DNA of 64,000 bases from Agromyces intestinalis (GCF_008365295.1 NZ_CP043505.1:620001-684000), one strand, 5' to 3'. Shown: positions 47,701 through 56,773, numbered from the stretch's first letter. Translations and numbers: made by a program. The notes: generated by a model from the sequence alone, not told the origin.

Positions 47701-48993
47701 CCCCAGCCCGCGGTACTCGAACCCGGCGGCGCGCCAGGCGGCGGGCTCGAGTGCGTTGCGTCCGTCGATGATGCGGGCCGAGTCCATGAGAGCGGCGGTC
47801 TGCTCGGGATCGAGGGAGCGGTACTCGCCCCACTCGGTCACGAGCACGGCGAGCTCGGCGCCGCGCAGGGCTTCCGAGACGTCCGCGACGTAGGTCAGCT
47901 GCGGATGCTTCGCCTGCGCGTTCGCGATGCCCTCGGGGTCGGTCGCGACGACCGAGGCACCGAGCCCGTTGAGGCGCTCGGCGACGTCGAGTGCCGGCGA
48001 GTCGCGGACGTCGTCGGAGTCGGGCTTGAAGGTGAGGCCGAGCACGGCGATGCGCCGCTCGTAGACCGAGCCGCCGAGCATCTCGACCGCGAGGTCGACG
48101 ACGCGCTCCCTGCGGCGCAGGTTGATCGCGTCGACCTGACGGAGGAACGCGACCGACTCGCCGCGACCCAGCTCCTCGGCGCGCGCGGTGAAGGCGCGGA
48201 TGTCCTTCGGCAGGCAGCCGCCGCCGAATCCGATGCCCGCGTTCAGGAACCGACGGCCGATGCGGGCGTCGTGGCCGATCGCGTCGGCGAGGGTCGTGAC
48301 ATCCGCGCCGGTGGTCTCGGCGATCTCGGCCATCGCGTTGATGAACGAGATCTTGGTGGCGAGGAACGCGTTCGCCGCGGTCTTCACGAGCTCGGCGGTC
48401 GCGAGGTCGGTCACGATCCGCGGGGTGCCCGTGGCGAGGGGCTGGGCGTAGACCTCGTCGAGCAGCGCCGTCGCGCGCTCGTCGGTGACGCCGTAGACGA
48501 TGCGGTCGGGAGTGAGGGTGTCGGCGACGGCGAAGCCCTCGCGGAGGAACTCGGGGTTCCACGCGAGCAGTGCCCCGCTGCCGGCCTCGCGGATGCGCTC
48601 CGCCAGTGCGGCCGCCGTGCCGACGGGAACGGTGCTCTTGCCCGCGATGAGCGATCCGGGGCGTGCGACGCCGATGAGCGCGTCGATCGCCGCATACACG
48701 AAGCGCAGGTCGGCCGCATCGCCGTCGTGCTGCTGCGGGGTGCCCACGGCCAGGAAGTGCACGTCGGCGTCGGCGGCGTCGGCGAAGGACGTCGAGAACC
48801 GCAGGCGCCCCGTCGAGAGCGCCTCGTCGAGCAGTTCGGGAAGCCCCGGCTCGAAGAAGGGCGCGACACCCGACGCGAGCTTCGCGATCTTCGCCGCATC
48901 GGTGTCGATGCCGACCACATCGTGACCCAGCTTCGCCATCGCCGTCGCATGCACGGCGCCGAGATAGCCGCAACCGATCACCGAAATCCGCAC
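47695..48993 (-). CDS. ugd: UDP-glucose 6-dehydrogenase
   Basis: This 432-residue NAD enzyme oxidises UDP-glucose twice to UDP-glucuronate. The dinucleotide site VIGCGYLGAVHA is at 5-16; catalytic Lys204 and Asn208 lie in ELVKTAANAFLATK; Cys260 is in GFGGGCLPKD. The start is GTG at 48993, giving the family opening and following AAAGGGG by about eight bases; the extra frame upstream is a shadow. It provides uronic acid to the glycan and is divergent from the cytidylyltransferase fusion by 103 bp. Confidence 0.94.
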   Translation of the reverse strand: MRISVIGCGYLGAVHATAMAKLGHDVVGIDTDAAKIAKLASGVAPFFEPGLPELLDEALSTGRLRFSTSFADAADADVHFLAVGTPQQHDGDAADLRFVYAAIDALIGVARPGSLIAGKSTVPVGTAAALAERIREAGSGALLAWNPEFLREGFAVADTLTPDRIVYGVTDERATALLDEVYAQPLATGTPRIVTDLATAELVKTAANAFLATKISFINAMAEIAETTGADVTTLADAIGHDARIGRRFLNAGIGFGGGCLPKDIRAFTARAEELGRGESVAFLRQVDAINLRRRERVVDLAVEMLGGSVYERRIAVLGLTFKPDSDDVRDSPALDVAERLNGLGASVVATDPEGIANAQAKHPQLTYVADVSEALRGAELAVLVTEWGEYRSLDPEQTAALMDSARIIDGRNALEPAAWRAAGFEYRGLGR

Positions 48994-49084
48994 CGTGCAG
49001 ACCCCTTTCATTCCAAACCACGCCATTCTCCCCCATCGCGCGACGGCTGGCGCACCCGATCGGGGAGGCGACCGCGGGCGCGCA

Positions 49085-49090
49085 TATGCT
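49085..49090 (+). promoter_or_regulatory. -10 box TATGCT for the cytidylyltransferase fusion
   Basis: TATGCT ends six bases before the GTG at 49097, with no ribosome-binding site, fitting a leaderless transcript. Confidence 0.55.
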
Positions 49091-49096
49091 TGTGCG

Positions 49097-50518
49097 GTGA
49101 GTTCACCGAGTACGTCACCGCGAACGATCGCCGTGATCCTGGCGGGGGGTGTCGGGTCCCGCGTCGGACTCGGGCTGCCGAAGCAGCTCATCAAGATCGC
49201 CGGCAAGGCGATCGTCGAGCACACGCTCGAGCGGTTCGAGGCGAGTGAGCAGCTCGACGAGGTGCTCGTCATGATGAACGCCGAGACCGTGCACGAGCTC
49301 GACTACCTGCGCGGCGACGAGCGGTTCGCCAAGCTCATCGGCATCCTCCCCGGCGGTGGCACGCGCAACGACACGACGAAGCTCGCCATCGCGGCCCTCG
49401 CCGAGCGCGGTGCCACCGATGACACCAAGGTGCTCTTCCACGACGCCGTTCGTCCGTTCGTCGACGACCGGATCCTCGACGACTGCATCGCCGCGCTCGA
49501 CGAGTACGACGCGGTCGATACCGCGATCCCGTCGGCCGACACGATCATCGAGGTCGACGACGCATCGGTGATCACGGGCATCCCGCCCCGCTCGACGCTG
49601 CGCCGCGGTCAGACCCCCCAGGGGTTCCGACTCGGCACCATCCGCCGGGCGTACGAGATCGCGGCGGGCGACCCCGAGTTCGCCGCCACCGACGACTGCG
49701 GCGTGGTCTTCAGCTACCTGCCCGAAGTGCCGATCAAGGTCGTGGCCGGCTCGGCGCAGAACATGAAGATCACCGAACCGCTCGACATCCACATCGCCGA
49801 CAAGATCTTCCAGCTCCAGTCCGAATCGCTGAGCACGTCGACCGCGGGCCTGCCAGACCTCCGGAGTCGGTCGGTGGTCGTGCTCGGCGGCTCGTACGGC
49901 ATCGGGGCGGCGATCGCCGACCTCGCCCGCGCCGCGGGCGCGCGCACGCACGTCTACAGCCGCAGCCTCACGGGCACGGATGTCACGTCTCGCAAGCTGG
50001 TGCGACGTGCGCTGTCGGATGCCGCGGAGCACGGCCCGATCGACTACGTCGTGCTCACCGCCGGCGTGCTGTCGATCTCGCACCTGGTGCGGACGCCGAA
50101 ATCGCAGCTGCGGCACACGCTCGACGTCAACCTGCTCGCGCCCGCGAAGGTCGCGCAGGAGGCCTACGAGTACCTGCGGGAATCGCGCGGCCAGCTGCTG
50201 CTGTTCACCTCGAGCTCGTACACTCGCGGCCGAGCCGGCTACAGCGTGTACTCGGCGACGAAGGCGGGCGTCGTGAACTTCACCCAGGCGCTCGCCGACG
50301 AATGGTCGGCCGACGGCATTCGGGTGAACTGCGTCAACCCGCAGCGCACCCGCACGCCGATGCGCACGAGCGCGTTCGGCGACGAACCGGCCGAGTCGCT
50401 GCTCGAACCCGAGGCCGTGGCTGCCGCCTCGCTGCGGGTGCTCACCGCCGACTTCACCGGGCAGATCGTCGATGTGCGGGTCGAGGCCCAGCGCTCGGCG
50501 GCTCCTCCCCGTACTTGA
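49097..50518 (+). CDS. Bifunctional cytidylyltransferase/SDR reductase, Bcs1-like (CDP-ribitol synthesis)
   Basis: This 473-residue protein fuses an IspD-type nucleotidyltransferase (1-240; LAGGVGSRVGLGLPKQ at 15-30) to a short-chain dehydrogenase (about 255-465; NAD(P) loop GGSYGIG at 264-270, Tyr385 and Lys389 of the YxxxK pair). The same fusion in Haemophilus type b (Bcs1) and the TarI/TarJ pair of Gram-positive wall teichoic acid synthesis make CDP-ribitol from ribulose-5-P and CTP. By analogy it makes a CDP-alditol for the wall polymer. A related erythritol or other alditol is possible; activity cannot be read from sequence. Next gene (LicD/methyltransferase) is convergent by 15 bp. Confidence 0.85.
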   Translation: MSSPSTSPRTIAVILAGGVGSRVGLGLPKQLIKIAGKAIVEHTLERFEASEQLDEVLVMMNAETVHELDYLRGDERFAKLIGILPGGGTRNDTTKLAIAALAERGATDDTKVLFHDAVRPFVDDRILDDCIAALDEYDAVDTAIPSADTIIEVDDASVITGIPPRSTLRRGQTPQGFRLGTIRRAYEIAAGDPEFAATDDCGVVFSYLPEVPIKVVAGSAQNMKITEPLDIHIADKIFQLQSESLSTSTAGLPDLRSRSVVVLGGSYGIGAAIADLARAAGARTHVYSRSLTGTDVTSRKLVRRALSDAAEHGPIDYVVLTAGVLSISHLVRTPKSQLRHTLDVNLLAPAKVAQEAYEYLRESRGQLLLFTSSSYTRGRAGYSVYSATKAGVVNFTQALADEWSADGIRVNCVNPQRTRTPMRTSAFGDEPAESLLEPEAVAAASLRVLTADFTGQIVDVRVEAQRSAAPPRT

Positions 50519-50533
50519 GCGCAGCGGCGCCGT

Positions 50534-52348
50534 TCAGTCCCGTTCGTCGACGAGCCGCTGCGAGACGAGGTCGTAGAGCTCGGCGATGCGCCGCGAATCC
50601 TCGCGGAGCTCGTCGATCTCCTCGGTGAGCTCGGCGACGCGGCGCTCGAGTTCGGCCACACGCGCGTCGGCATCCGCCGATGACTCGACGGGCGCCGGCT
50701 CGGGCGCCTCGGGGCCAGCGCCCCGGCGGAGCATCCGCTTGGCACGTTGCATGAGTACAGCCTCCCATGATCGATCAGGGTCGCCGACGTCGATGACGAC
50801 GACGGCGAAGACTCGGGGCTCGCCCGCGATGACGCGCAGGTCGTGCCGCAACAGGCGAAACCGCAACCCGTGCGCGGCGAGCTCGTCGTGCAGCCACGGC
50901 AGGGCGAGTTGCCAGGTCTCGGGCAACTGCTGTGCGAACCGGCGCGATGTCCGCGTCGGGAACGAGGCGACGGCGACGCCGTGCTCGCCGGCGAGCACGC
51001 GGATCATCCCGTACACGTTGCGCCGGGTCTGTTCCGGAAGGTAGGCGAGCGTGTCGGCCAGCAGGAACGACACGTCGCCCTCGCCGCCGAGCTCGCCAGC
51101 CGTCGCGGTGACCGCCCGCCGGTCGGCGAGGTTCAGCTCCCAGACGTCGAATCGTTCGTCCGCGCGCAGACGCGCCTCGTCGAGCGCCCGGCTCGCGTAG
51201 TCGACCGCGACGACGCGGCGGCCCGCTTCGGCGAGCACCTCGGCGAGCCGACCCGAGCCGGTGCCGAGGTCGACCACGAGATCGCCGGGCTCGGTGCGAT
51301 CGAGCATGTCGCGGGCATCCGATCGCCTCGCGCCGCCGACGGCGTCGTACGAGAGCTGCCAATGGTGGCGGAACGAGTCAAACACTCCGAACCAGTGCTC
51401 GAACCGGCGACGCGTCACCCCGGGCGTCTCGAAGCGGAACGCCGGGTCGGGTACGCGCCAGCTCGGCCCGTAGCAGGCCGCGAGCCACGCCTCGGGGTCG
51501 CGCACCGAGGGGAACCACCGCCCGCCGAGCTCGATCTGCTCGAACGGCACGAGCTGCGACTCCGCGAGGCCGGCGCGCACGTGGATCGGCTGGTTGTAGA
51601 CACCGGCGTGGTGAAAGCCCATGAACAGGTCGACGTGCGCAGCGCGCCCCGCCGTCGTGGTGCCCGCGGGCACCTGCAGATGCGCGTCGCTGTGGCGGAT
51701 GACGCGGTAGCCGTGCTGCTCGAGGCGCCGCTGCAACTCGAAGGACGCGAGTGAGACGTCGGTCGGCGTCTGCTCGCCGAGGTAGACGAGCAGGTCGACG
51801 TCGTCGTCGCGTTCGAGGATGCTGCCGGTGCGGACGGCGCCGAGCAGAGTGCCGCCGGTGATCGCCACCCGGTACCCCTCGTCGGCCAGCACGGCGATGA
51901 GCGCCGCGCCCGCATCGAGGAGCAGCTCGTGCAGCTCGGAGGTCGCGGCACCCACGAGCTTGCCCCACTTGTCGACCGTGGTGCCGGCCGCGGCGAGCTC
52001 CGCGAGCGATCTCGGCGCCGGGATCGACGCCGAGCCGCCGGGTCGCGGGGCGAAGCGGAACGACCCGGCCGCAATCGGCTCGTCACCGGCGAACACCTGG
52101 ATGCGCCCCGACCCGCGCAGATGCGGTCGAAGGCTTTCGGGCCACGGCACGCGCACGACGCCGTTCACCGCCTCGGGCAGGTGCGTGCTCCAGACTCGAC
52201 GACCGTCGACCTCGAGGTCGACCGGTGTCCCGGCCGGCTCGCCTCCGCTGCGCCAGACGACCCCCCGACGGTCGACGGCAAGGTCGATCGCCTGGGGGCG
52301 TGCGGAATCATCGGCTCGGTTCACGTCGGCTTCGCTTTCGGAATCCAT
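50534..52348 (-). CDS. LicD-like nucleotidyltransferase fused to a methyltransferase
   Basis: This 604-residue protein has a non-conserved N-terminal beta-rich part (20-105), a LicD/nucleotidyltransferase-type domain (about 130-325; ITGGTLLGAVRTG near 163-175 and DDDVDLLVYL at 181-190), a SAM-dependent methyltransferase domain (about 340-530; VVDLGTGSGR at 358-367) and a C-terminal coiled coil (about 560-600). LicD proteins transfer phosphocholine or phosphoribitol-like groups from CDP donors to wall glycans, so the neighbouring CDP-ribitol synthase is a natural donor source. The ATG at 52348 is chosen; TACACT lies three bases upstream, too close for a clear call. Confidence 0.82.
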   Translation of the reverse strand: MDSESEADVNRADDSARPQAIDLAVDRRGVVWRSGGEPAGTPVDLEVDGRRVWSTHLPEAVNGVVRVPWPESLRPHLRGSGRIQVFAGDEPIAAGSFRFAPRPGGSASIPAPRSLAELAAAGTTVDKWGKLVGAATSELHELLLDAGAALIAVLADEGYRVAITGGTLLGAVRTGSILERDDDVDLLVYLGEQTPTDVSLASFELQRRLEQHGYRVIRHSDAHLQVPAGTTTAGRAAHVDLFMGFHHAGVYNQPIHVRAGLAESQLVPFEQIELGGRWFPSVRDPEAWLAACYGPSWRVPDPAFRFETPGVTRRRFEHWFGVFDSFRHHWQLSYDAVGGARRSDARDMLDRTEPGDLVVDLGTGSGRLAEVLAEAGRRVVAVDYASRALDEARLRADERFDVWELNLADRRAVTATAGELGGEGDVSFLLADTLAYLPEQTRRNVYGMIRVLAGEHGVAVASFPTRTSRRFAQQLPETWQLALPWLHDELAAHGLRFRLLRHDLRVIAGEPRVFAVVVIDVGDPDRSWEAVLMQRAKRMLRRGAGPEAPEPAPVESSADADARVAELERRVAELTEEIDELREDSRRIAELYDLVSQRLVDERD

Positions 52349-52445
52349 GCAAGTGTAACGACGGCCCCCGTTCCAGCAGGGCGGCACGGGCCCCCCGTTC
52401 GCGGGCCCGACCACGCGACACCGCTGGCCCGGCACCCGTGCGCGA

Positions 52446-52451
52446 TAGCCT
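52446..52451 (+). promoter_or_regulatory. -10 box TAGCCT for the first O-antigen-ligase-like gene
   Basis: TAGCCT ends seven bases before the ATG at 52459; no ribosome-binding site is present. Confidence 0.55.
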
Positions 52452-52458
52452 TGAGCGC

Positions 52459-53832
52459 ATGACCCCTGCCCGCCGCACCGCGCTCGTCGGCGCGTATGCG
52501 ACGTTCGCATTCTTCACCGTGCTCGCGGGCCAGTTCTGGCGCAACCTGCTCGGCTGGTGGGGCTTCTCCGTCATCGCCGTCCTGGTCGTCGTCGGCGCGG
52601 TGTGGCTGATCCTCGCGACCCGCCCCACATGGATCTGGCGCCGCGCGCCGAAGTCGACGCTCGCCTTCGTGGGCCTGGCCGCCGTCTCGATCACGTGGTC
52701 GGCCTACCCCGGGGCATCCGCGCTGGGCGTCGCGATCACCCTCGTGACGGTCTTCGTCGCGGTCGCCCTCGCGATCTGCCTGCCGTGGACACGGTTGGTC
52801 GCGGCGCTCGGCGCGGCGATCAAGTGGGTGCTCGCGCTCTCGATCGTCTTCGAGGCGTGGGTCGCGATCGTCGTGCGCGAGCCGCTGCTGCCGAACTTCC
52901 CGCCGTTCGAGGTGACCGGCGAGAAGCTGCCGATGGCGTTCTACTGGTCGCGCGCCCTGCTGTTCGACGGCGGCCCGATCGAGGGCATCGTCGCGAGCCG
53001 CAACCTGCTCGGCATGGTGGCCCTCATGGGCGTGATCGTCTTCGGCTGCCTGCTCGCGGCCGGCAGCATGCGGCGGGCCCATGGCATCGGATGGCTCGTG
53101 GTCGCCGCCGCCACGCTCGTGCTCACCCGTTCGGCGACCGTGATCCTGGTCGGGATCGTCGTGCTCGTGGCGCTCGGGTTCGCGGCGTGGACGAGGCGGG
53201 TCGGACCGAATCGTCGGCGGCCCGTCTACGCCGCGGCCACCGCGGCGCTCGTGGCATCCATCGCGCTGTTGATCGCGGCCTGGGGCTGGCTGCTCGAGGT
53301 GTTCGGCAAGAGTGAGGATGTCACGGGCCGGTTCGACATCTGGCGCTCGGTGATCGAGCTCGCCCAGCAACGGCCCTGGGCGGGCTGGGGCTGGGTCGGG
53401 TACTGGCCCCCGTGGGTCGAGCCGTTCGATGACCTCGCGGTGCGCAAGGGCGTCACCTACCTGCAGGCGCACAACGCCTGGCTCGACGTGTGGCTGCAGC
53501 TCGGCGTCATCGGCGTGCTGGCGTTCGCGTCCGTCGTCATCGGCGCGCTGTGGCGCTCGTGGTTCCTCGCCGTCGATCCTCCGATGGACGGCACCGGGCG
53601 CCGTCTCGCGTACCGCGCGAGCGCGCTCACCCCGATGCTGCTCATGGTCGCCCTCATCGCGCAGAGCCTGGCCGAGAGCCGCATCCTGATCGAGGGCGGC
53701 CTGGTGCTGCTCGTCACGATCGCGTGGTCGACGAAACAACGGCAGTGGGCGCCCGAGCCGCTGCCCGCGGCCGCGGCATCGCCCCGCTTCGATCCTGCGC
53801 GCCGACCGGCGCCCTCGAGCGACTCCCGATGA
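52459..53832 (+). CDS. O-antigen ligase/polymerase-like membrane protein, copy 1
   Basis: This 457-residue protein has about ten hydrophobic segments and, near the C-terminal half, the Wzy_C-type periplasmic loop with GRFDIWRSVIELAQQRPWAG and GWGWVGYWPP, which contain the conserved Arg and the tryptophan cluster of the O-antigen ligase/polymerase superfamily. Such enzymes join or polymerise undecaprenyl-linked glycan outside the membrane. It overlaps the next gene by four bases (ATGA), so the pair is translationally coupled. Confidence 0.82.
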   Translation: MTPARRTALVGAYATFAFFTVLAGQFWRNLLGWWGFSVIAVLVVVGAVWLILATRPTWIWRRAPKSTLAFVGLAAVSITWSAYPGASALGVAITLVTVFVAVALAICLPWTRLVAALGAAIKWVLALSIVFEAWVAIVVREPLLPNFPPFEVTGEKLPMAFYWSRALLFDGGPIEGIVASRNLLGMVALMGVIVFGCLLAAGSMRRAHGIGWLVVAAATLVLTRSATVILVGIVVLVALGFAAWTRRVGPNRRRPVYAAATAALVASIALLIAAWGWLLEVFGKSEDVTGRFDIWRSVIELAQQRPWAGWGWVGYWPPWVEPFDDLAVRKGVTYLQAHNAWLDVWLQLGVIGVLAFASVVIGALWRSWFLAVDPPMDGTGRRLAYRASALTPMLLMVALIAQSLAESRILIEGGLVLLVTIAWSTKQRQWAPEPLPAAAASPRFDPARRPAPSSDSR

Positions 53833-55112
53833 GCGAGGGGCGCACCCGACGACGCGCCTGGCCGGCCATCCTCGACGCGACCGGGTCGGCCCGCTTCGCC
53901 CAGGCCATCGCGGTGCTCGCCGTCGGCATCTCGTTCTCGACCCATGCCATCGTCGCCCTGATCGGGTGGCCCGGCCTCGTCGCCGCACTCGCCCTGCTCA
54001 TCCTGCTCGCCGCGTCGTCGCTGGTCGCTCGCTGGCGGTTCATCGAGTGGTACGGCATCCTGCCGATCAGCATCCTCGTGTTCGTCGCCTGGTGCGTGGC
54101 CTCGCTGCTCTGGACCGACTCGCTGCGCCTGGGCGTGATCGGGGTGCTGTACCTGCTGGCGTTCGGCGTGCTCGGCGTCTACATCGCGCTCATGCGCGAC
54201 ACGATCCAGGTCGTGCGCGCTTTCGCCGATGTGCTGCGAGTGCTGCTGGGGCTCTCGCTCGCGCTCGAGGTGCTCTCGGGCATCCTGCTCGACCTGCCGA
54301 TCGCATTCCTCGGCATCGAGGGCGACATCGCGGCGCTCGGGCCGATCCAGGGCATCTTCGGCACCCGCAACATGCTCGGTTTCGTCGCACTCATCGGTGC
54401 CGTCACCTTCGTCATCGAATGGCGCACCCGCCTTCGGCCGCGGCTCGTGTCGGTCGCGTCGGTCGTGCTCGCGGGGCTCTGCGTCGTGCTCTCGGGCTCG
54501 CCGACCACGTGGATCGCGCTGGCTGCCGTGCTCGTGGCTGCGGCAGCGCTCTACGGTCTACGACGGGTCCGGCCGGCGACCCGGTGGCGGTGGCAGATCG
54601 CGCTCGTCGTCTCGGGACTCGTCGCGCTCGTGCTGGCGTGGCTGTTCCGCCTGCGCATCATCGAAACGCTCGACGCCCGCGCCGAGTTCGACGTGCGACT
54701 CGACGTCTGGCGCGAGGCATCCAGGTACCTCGCCCTCAACCCGCTGCAGGGCTGGGGCTGGGTGGGCCGCTGGCCGCAGGAGGTGCCCTACACCTGGATC
54801 GAGCGCATGACCGGCCGGCCGCACTCCTCGGCCCTCAGCGCCTACATCGACGTGTACTTCCAGGTGGGCGTCATCGGCGTCGCACTGTTCGCCGGGCTCA
54901 TCGGCGTCGCCCTCGTGCGCGCCTGGCTGCTCGCCTCGTCGCGCAAGAGCCCCGTATACATCTGGCCCGCGCTCATGCTCGTCATCCTCGCCGTGACCTC
55001 GTTCGCCGAGAGCTTCGCGCTCGTAGAGGGCGGCTGGATGCTGCTGGTGCTCTGCGCGGTCAAGGCCGCGCGAGACATGAGCTGGCGCGATGCACTCAGA
55101 ACACGTGGATAG
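53829..55112 (+). CDS. O-antigen ligase/polymerase-like membrane protein, copy 2
   Basis: This is a 427-residue paralogue of the preceding gene with the same topology and a loop containing AEFDVRLDVWREASRYLALN and GWGWVGRWPQE. Sequence differs from copy 1 enough to suggest distinct substrates. It starts at an ATG inside the upstream stop (ATGA) and ends ten bases before the Wzm gene. Two adjacent ligase/polymerase-like proteins are uncommon; one may ligate the glycan to the wall and the other polymerise or chain-terminate it. Confidence 0.8.
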   Translation: MSEGRTRRRAWPAILDATGSARFAQAIAVLAVGISFSTHAIVALIGWPGLVAALALLILLAASSLVARWRFIEWYGILPISILVFVAWCVASLLWTDSLRLGVIGVLYLLAFGVLGVYIALMRDTIQVVRAFADVLRVLLGLSLALEVLSGILLDLPIAFLGIEGDIAALGPIQGIFGTRNMLGFVALIGAVTFVIEWRTRLRPRLVSVASVVLAGLCVVLSGSPTTWIALAAVLVAAAALYGLRRVRPATRWRWQIALVVSGLVALVLAWLFRLRIIETLDARAEFDVRLDVWREASRYLALNPLQGWGWVGRWPQEVPYTWIERMTGRPHSSALSAYIDVYFQVGVIGVALFAGLIGVALVRAWLLASSRKSPVYIWPALMLVILAVTSFAESFALVEGGWMLLVLCAVKAARDMSWRDALRTRG

Positions 55113-55115
55113 AAT
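55110..55115 (+). promoter_or_regulatory. -10 box TAGAAT for the ABC permease gene
   Basis: TAGAAT ends seven bases before the ATG at 55123. It lies at the stop of the preceding gene, giving the exporter pair its own leaderless start. Confidence 0.6.
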
Positions 55116-55122
55116 CTCGGCG

Positions 55123-55992
55123 ATGTCTGAACGCCCTGCACCCGACCTGACGGGCTTCACGGTACCCGGCACAGGGCGTGGAATCCTCGATGTCTTCTCG
55201 TACCGCTACCTGCTTCGGCTGCTGGTGCGCAAGGGCATCCTCACCCGCTACCACGGCACCGCCCTCGGGTGGGCCTGGTCGTACGTGAAGCCGGCCGCGC
55301 AGTTCCTCATCTATTTCCTGGTGATGGGCGTCATCCTGCGGTTCAACCGCGGCATCGAGATGTTCCCGATCTACCTGTTCTCGGGCGTCGTGGTCATCAA
55401 CCTCTTCAACGAGGCCTTCGGCAACGCCACGAGATCGATCGTCAACAACCGCGCGCTGGTCAAGAAGATCTACCTGCCGCGCGAACTCTTCCCGATCGCC
55501 GATGTGTTCATCGCGTTCGTGCACTTCCTGCCGCAGCTGTCGATCCTGCTCATCGTCTGCCTCATCGTCGGCTGGGCGCCCACCGCCGTCCAGTTGGCCG
55601 GCGTGCTGCTCGCACTGCTCATCGTCCTCATCGCCGCGCTCGGGTTGGGGCTGCTCTTCGGGGCGATGAACGTCTCGTTCCGCGACGCGCAGAACCTGGT
55701 CGAGCTCATCCTCATGTTCTCGACCTGGACATCGCCGGTGCTCTACTCCTCCGAGATGGTGCGAGCCATCGCCCCACCGTGGGTCTACGACCTCTACATG
55801 CTCAACCCGCTCACGAGCGCGGTCGAGCTCTTCCACTCCGCCTTCTGGTTCCCGACCACAGACCAGACCGCCGCACGCCCCGAGAACCTGTGGCTGTTCG
55901 CCGGGCTCGGGTTCGCCGCGGCGCTCATCATGCTCGTGGTCGGCCAGCTCGTCTTCCGAAAGTTCGAGGGTCGCTTTGCCCAAGACCTCTGA
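55123..55992 (+). CDS. wzm: ABC-2 type polysaccharide export permease (Wzm/TagG-like)
   Basis: This 289-residue protein has six hydrophobic segments and the ABC-2 transporter pattern KGILTRYHGTALGWAWSYVK at the N-terminal amphipathic helix, as in TagG/Wzm. With the following ATPase it exports a lipid-linked glycan across the cytoplasmic membrane. The ATG at 55123 gives MSERPAPDL; the longer frame lies in the previous gene. The coding region overlaps the ATPase start by 17 bases. Confidence 0.88.
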   Translation: MSERPAPDLTGFTVPGTGRGILDVFSYRYLLRLLVRKGILTRYHGTALGWAWSYVKPAAQFLIYFLVMGVILRFNRGIEMFPIYLFSGVVVINLFNEAFGNATRSIVNNRALVKKIYLPRELFPIADVFIAFVHFLPQLSILLIVCLIVGWAPTAVQLAGVLLALLIVLIAALGLGLLFGAMNVSFRDAQNLVELILMFSTWTSPVLYSSEMVRAIAPPWVYDLYMLNPLTSAVELFHSAFWFPTTDQTAARPENLWLFAGLGFAAALIMLVVGQLVFRKFEGRFAQDL

Positions 55993-56722
55993 GGCCCCGG
56001 CCCGCATCATCGTCGACGGCGTCTCGAAGACGTACCGGCTGCGGCACACCCAGTCGTTCAAAGAGACGTTCACGGCGTGGGCGCGGCGCAAGCCCATCTC
56101 GACCTCGTTCCAGGCGCTCGAGGGCATCGACGTCACGGTCGGCGAGGGCGAGTCGATCGCCGTGCTCGGCTACAACGGCTCGGGCAAGTCGACGCTGCTG
56201 AAGCTCATCTCCGGCGTGCTGCGCCCCGATCGCGGCCGGGTGCTGACCCGCGGCCGCGTCGCCGGGCTCATCGAGGTGGGCGCAGGCTTCCACCCCGACC
56301 TGAGCGGCCGAGAGAACGTCTACCTGAACGCCGCGATCCTCGGCATGTCGAAAGACGAGATCGACGCGAAGTTCGACGAGATCGTCGACTTCAGCGAGAT
56401 CGGCGAGTTCATCGACACCGAGGTGAAGCACTACTCGTCGGGTATGTTCGTGCGGCTCGCGTTCGCCGTCGCGATCCAGACCTCGTTCGACATCCTGCTC
56501 GTCGACGAGGTGCTCGCCGTCGGCGATGCGCCCTTCCGCGAGAAGTGCAAGGCCAAGATCCGCGAGCTCGCCGAGCGCGACAAGACGCTGTTCATCGTGA
56601 GCCACGACCTGGGCATGATCTCCGAGCTGTGCGACCGCGGCATCGTGCTGCGCCGCGGCAACGTCATCTTCGACGGGCCCGTGAGCGACGCGATCCAGGC
56701 GCTCAAGGCATCGGATCGCTGA
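55976..56722 (+). CDS. wzt: ABC-type polysaccharide export ATPase (Wzt/TagH-like)
   Basis: This 248-residue ATPase has Walker A GYNGSGKST (65-73), a Q-loop, the signature YSSGMFVRLAFAVA of Wzt-type proteins and Walker B ILLVDEVLAVGD. There is no C-terminal carbohydrate-binding domain, so export probably does not need a chain-end cap recognised by the ATPase. The start is TTG at 55976, preceded by GAGGG; a better ATG or GTG is absent before the conserved part. It pairs with the permease and ends 51 bp before the convergent methyltransferase gene. Confidence 0.9.
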   Translation: MPKTSEAPARIIVDGVSKTYRLRHTQSFKETFTAWARRKPISTSFQALEGIDVTVGEGESIAVLGYNGSGKSTLLKLISGVLRPDRGRVLTRGRVAGLIEVGAGFHPDLSGRENVYLNAAILGMSKDEIDAKFDEIVDFSEIGEFIDTEVKHYSSGMFVRLAFAVAIQTSFDILLVDEVLAVGDAPFREKCKAKIRELAERDKTLFIVSHDLGMISELCDRGIVLRRGNVIFDGPVSDAIQALKASDR

Positions 56723-56773
56723 CCACCCGCGGTGTCGCGCTGCCGACCAGCCGCAGCGGGGTCGGCCGATCCG

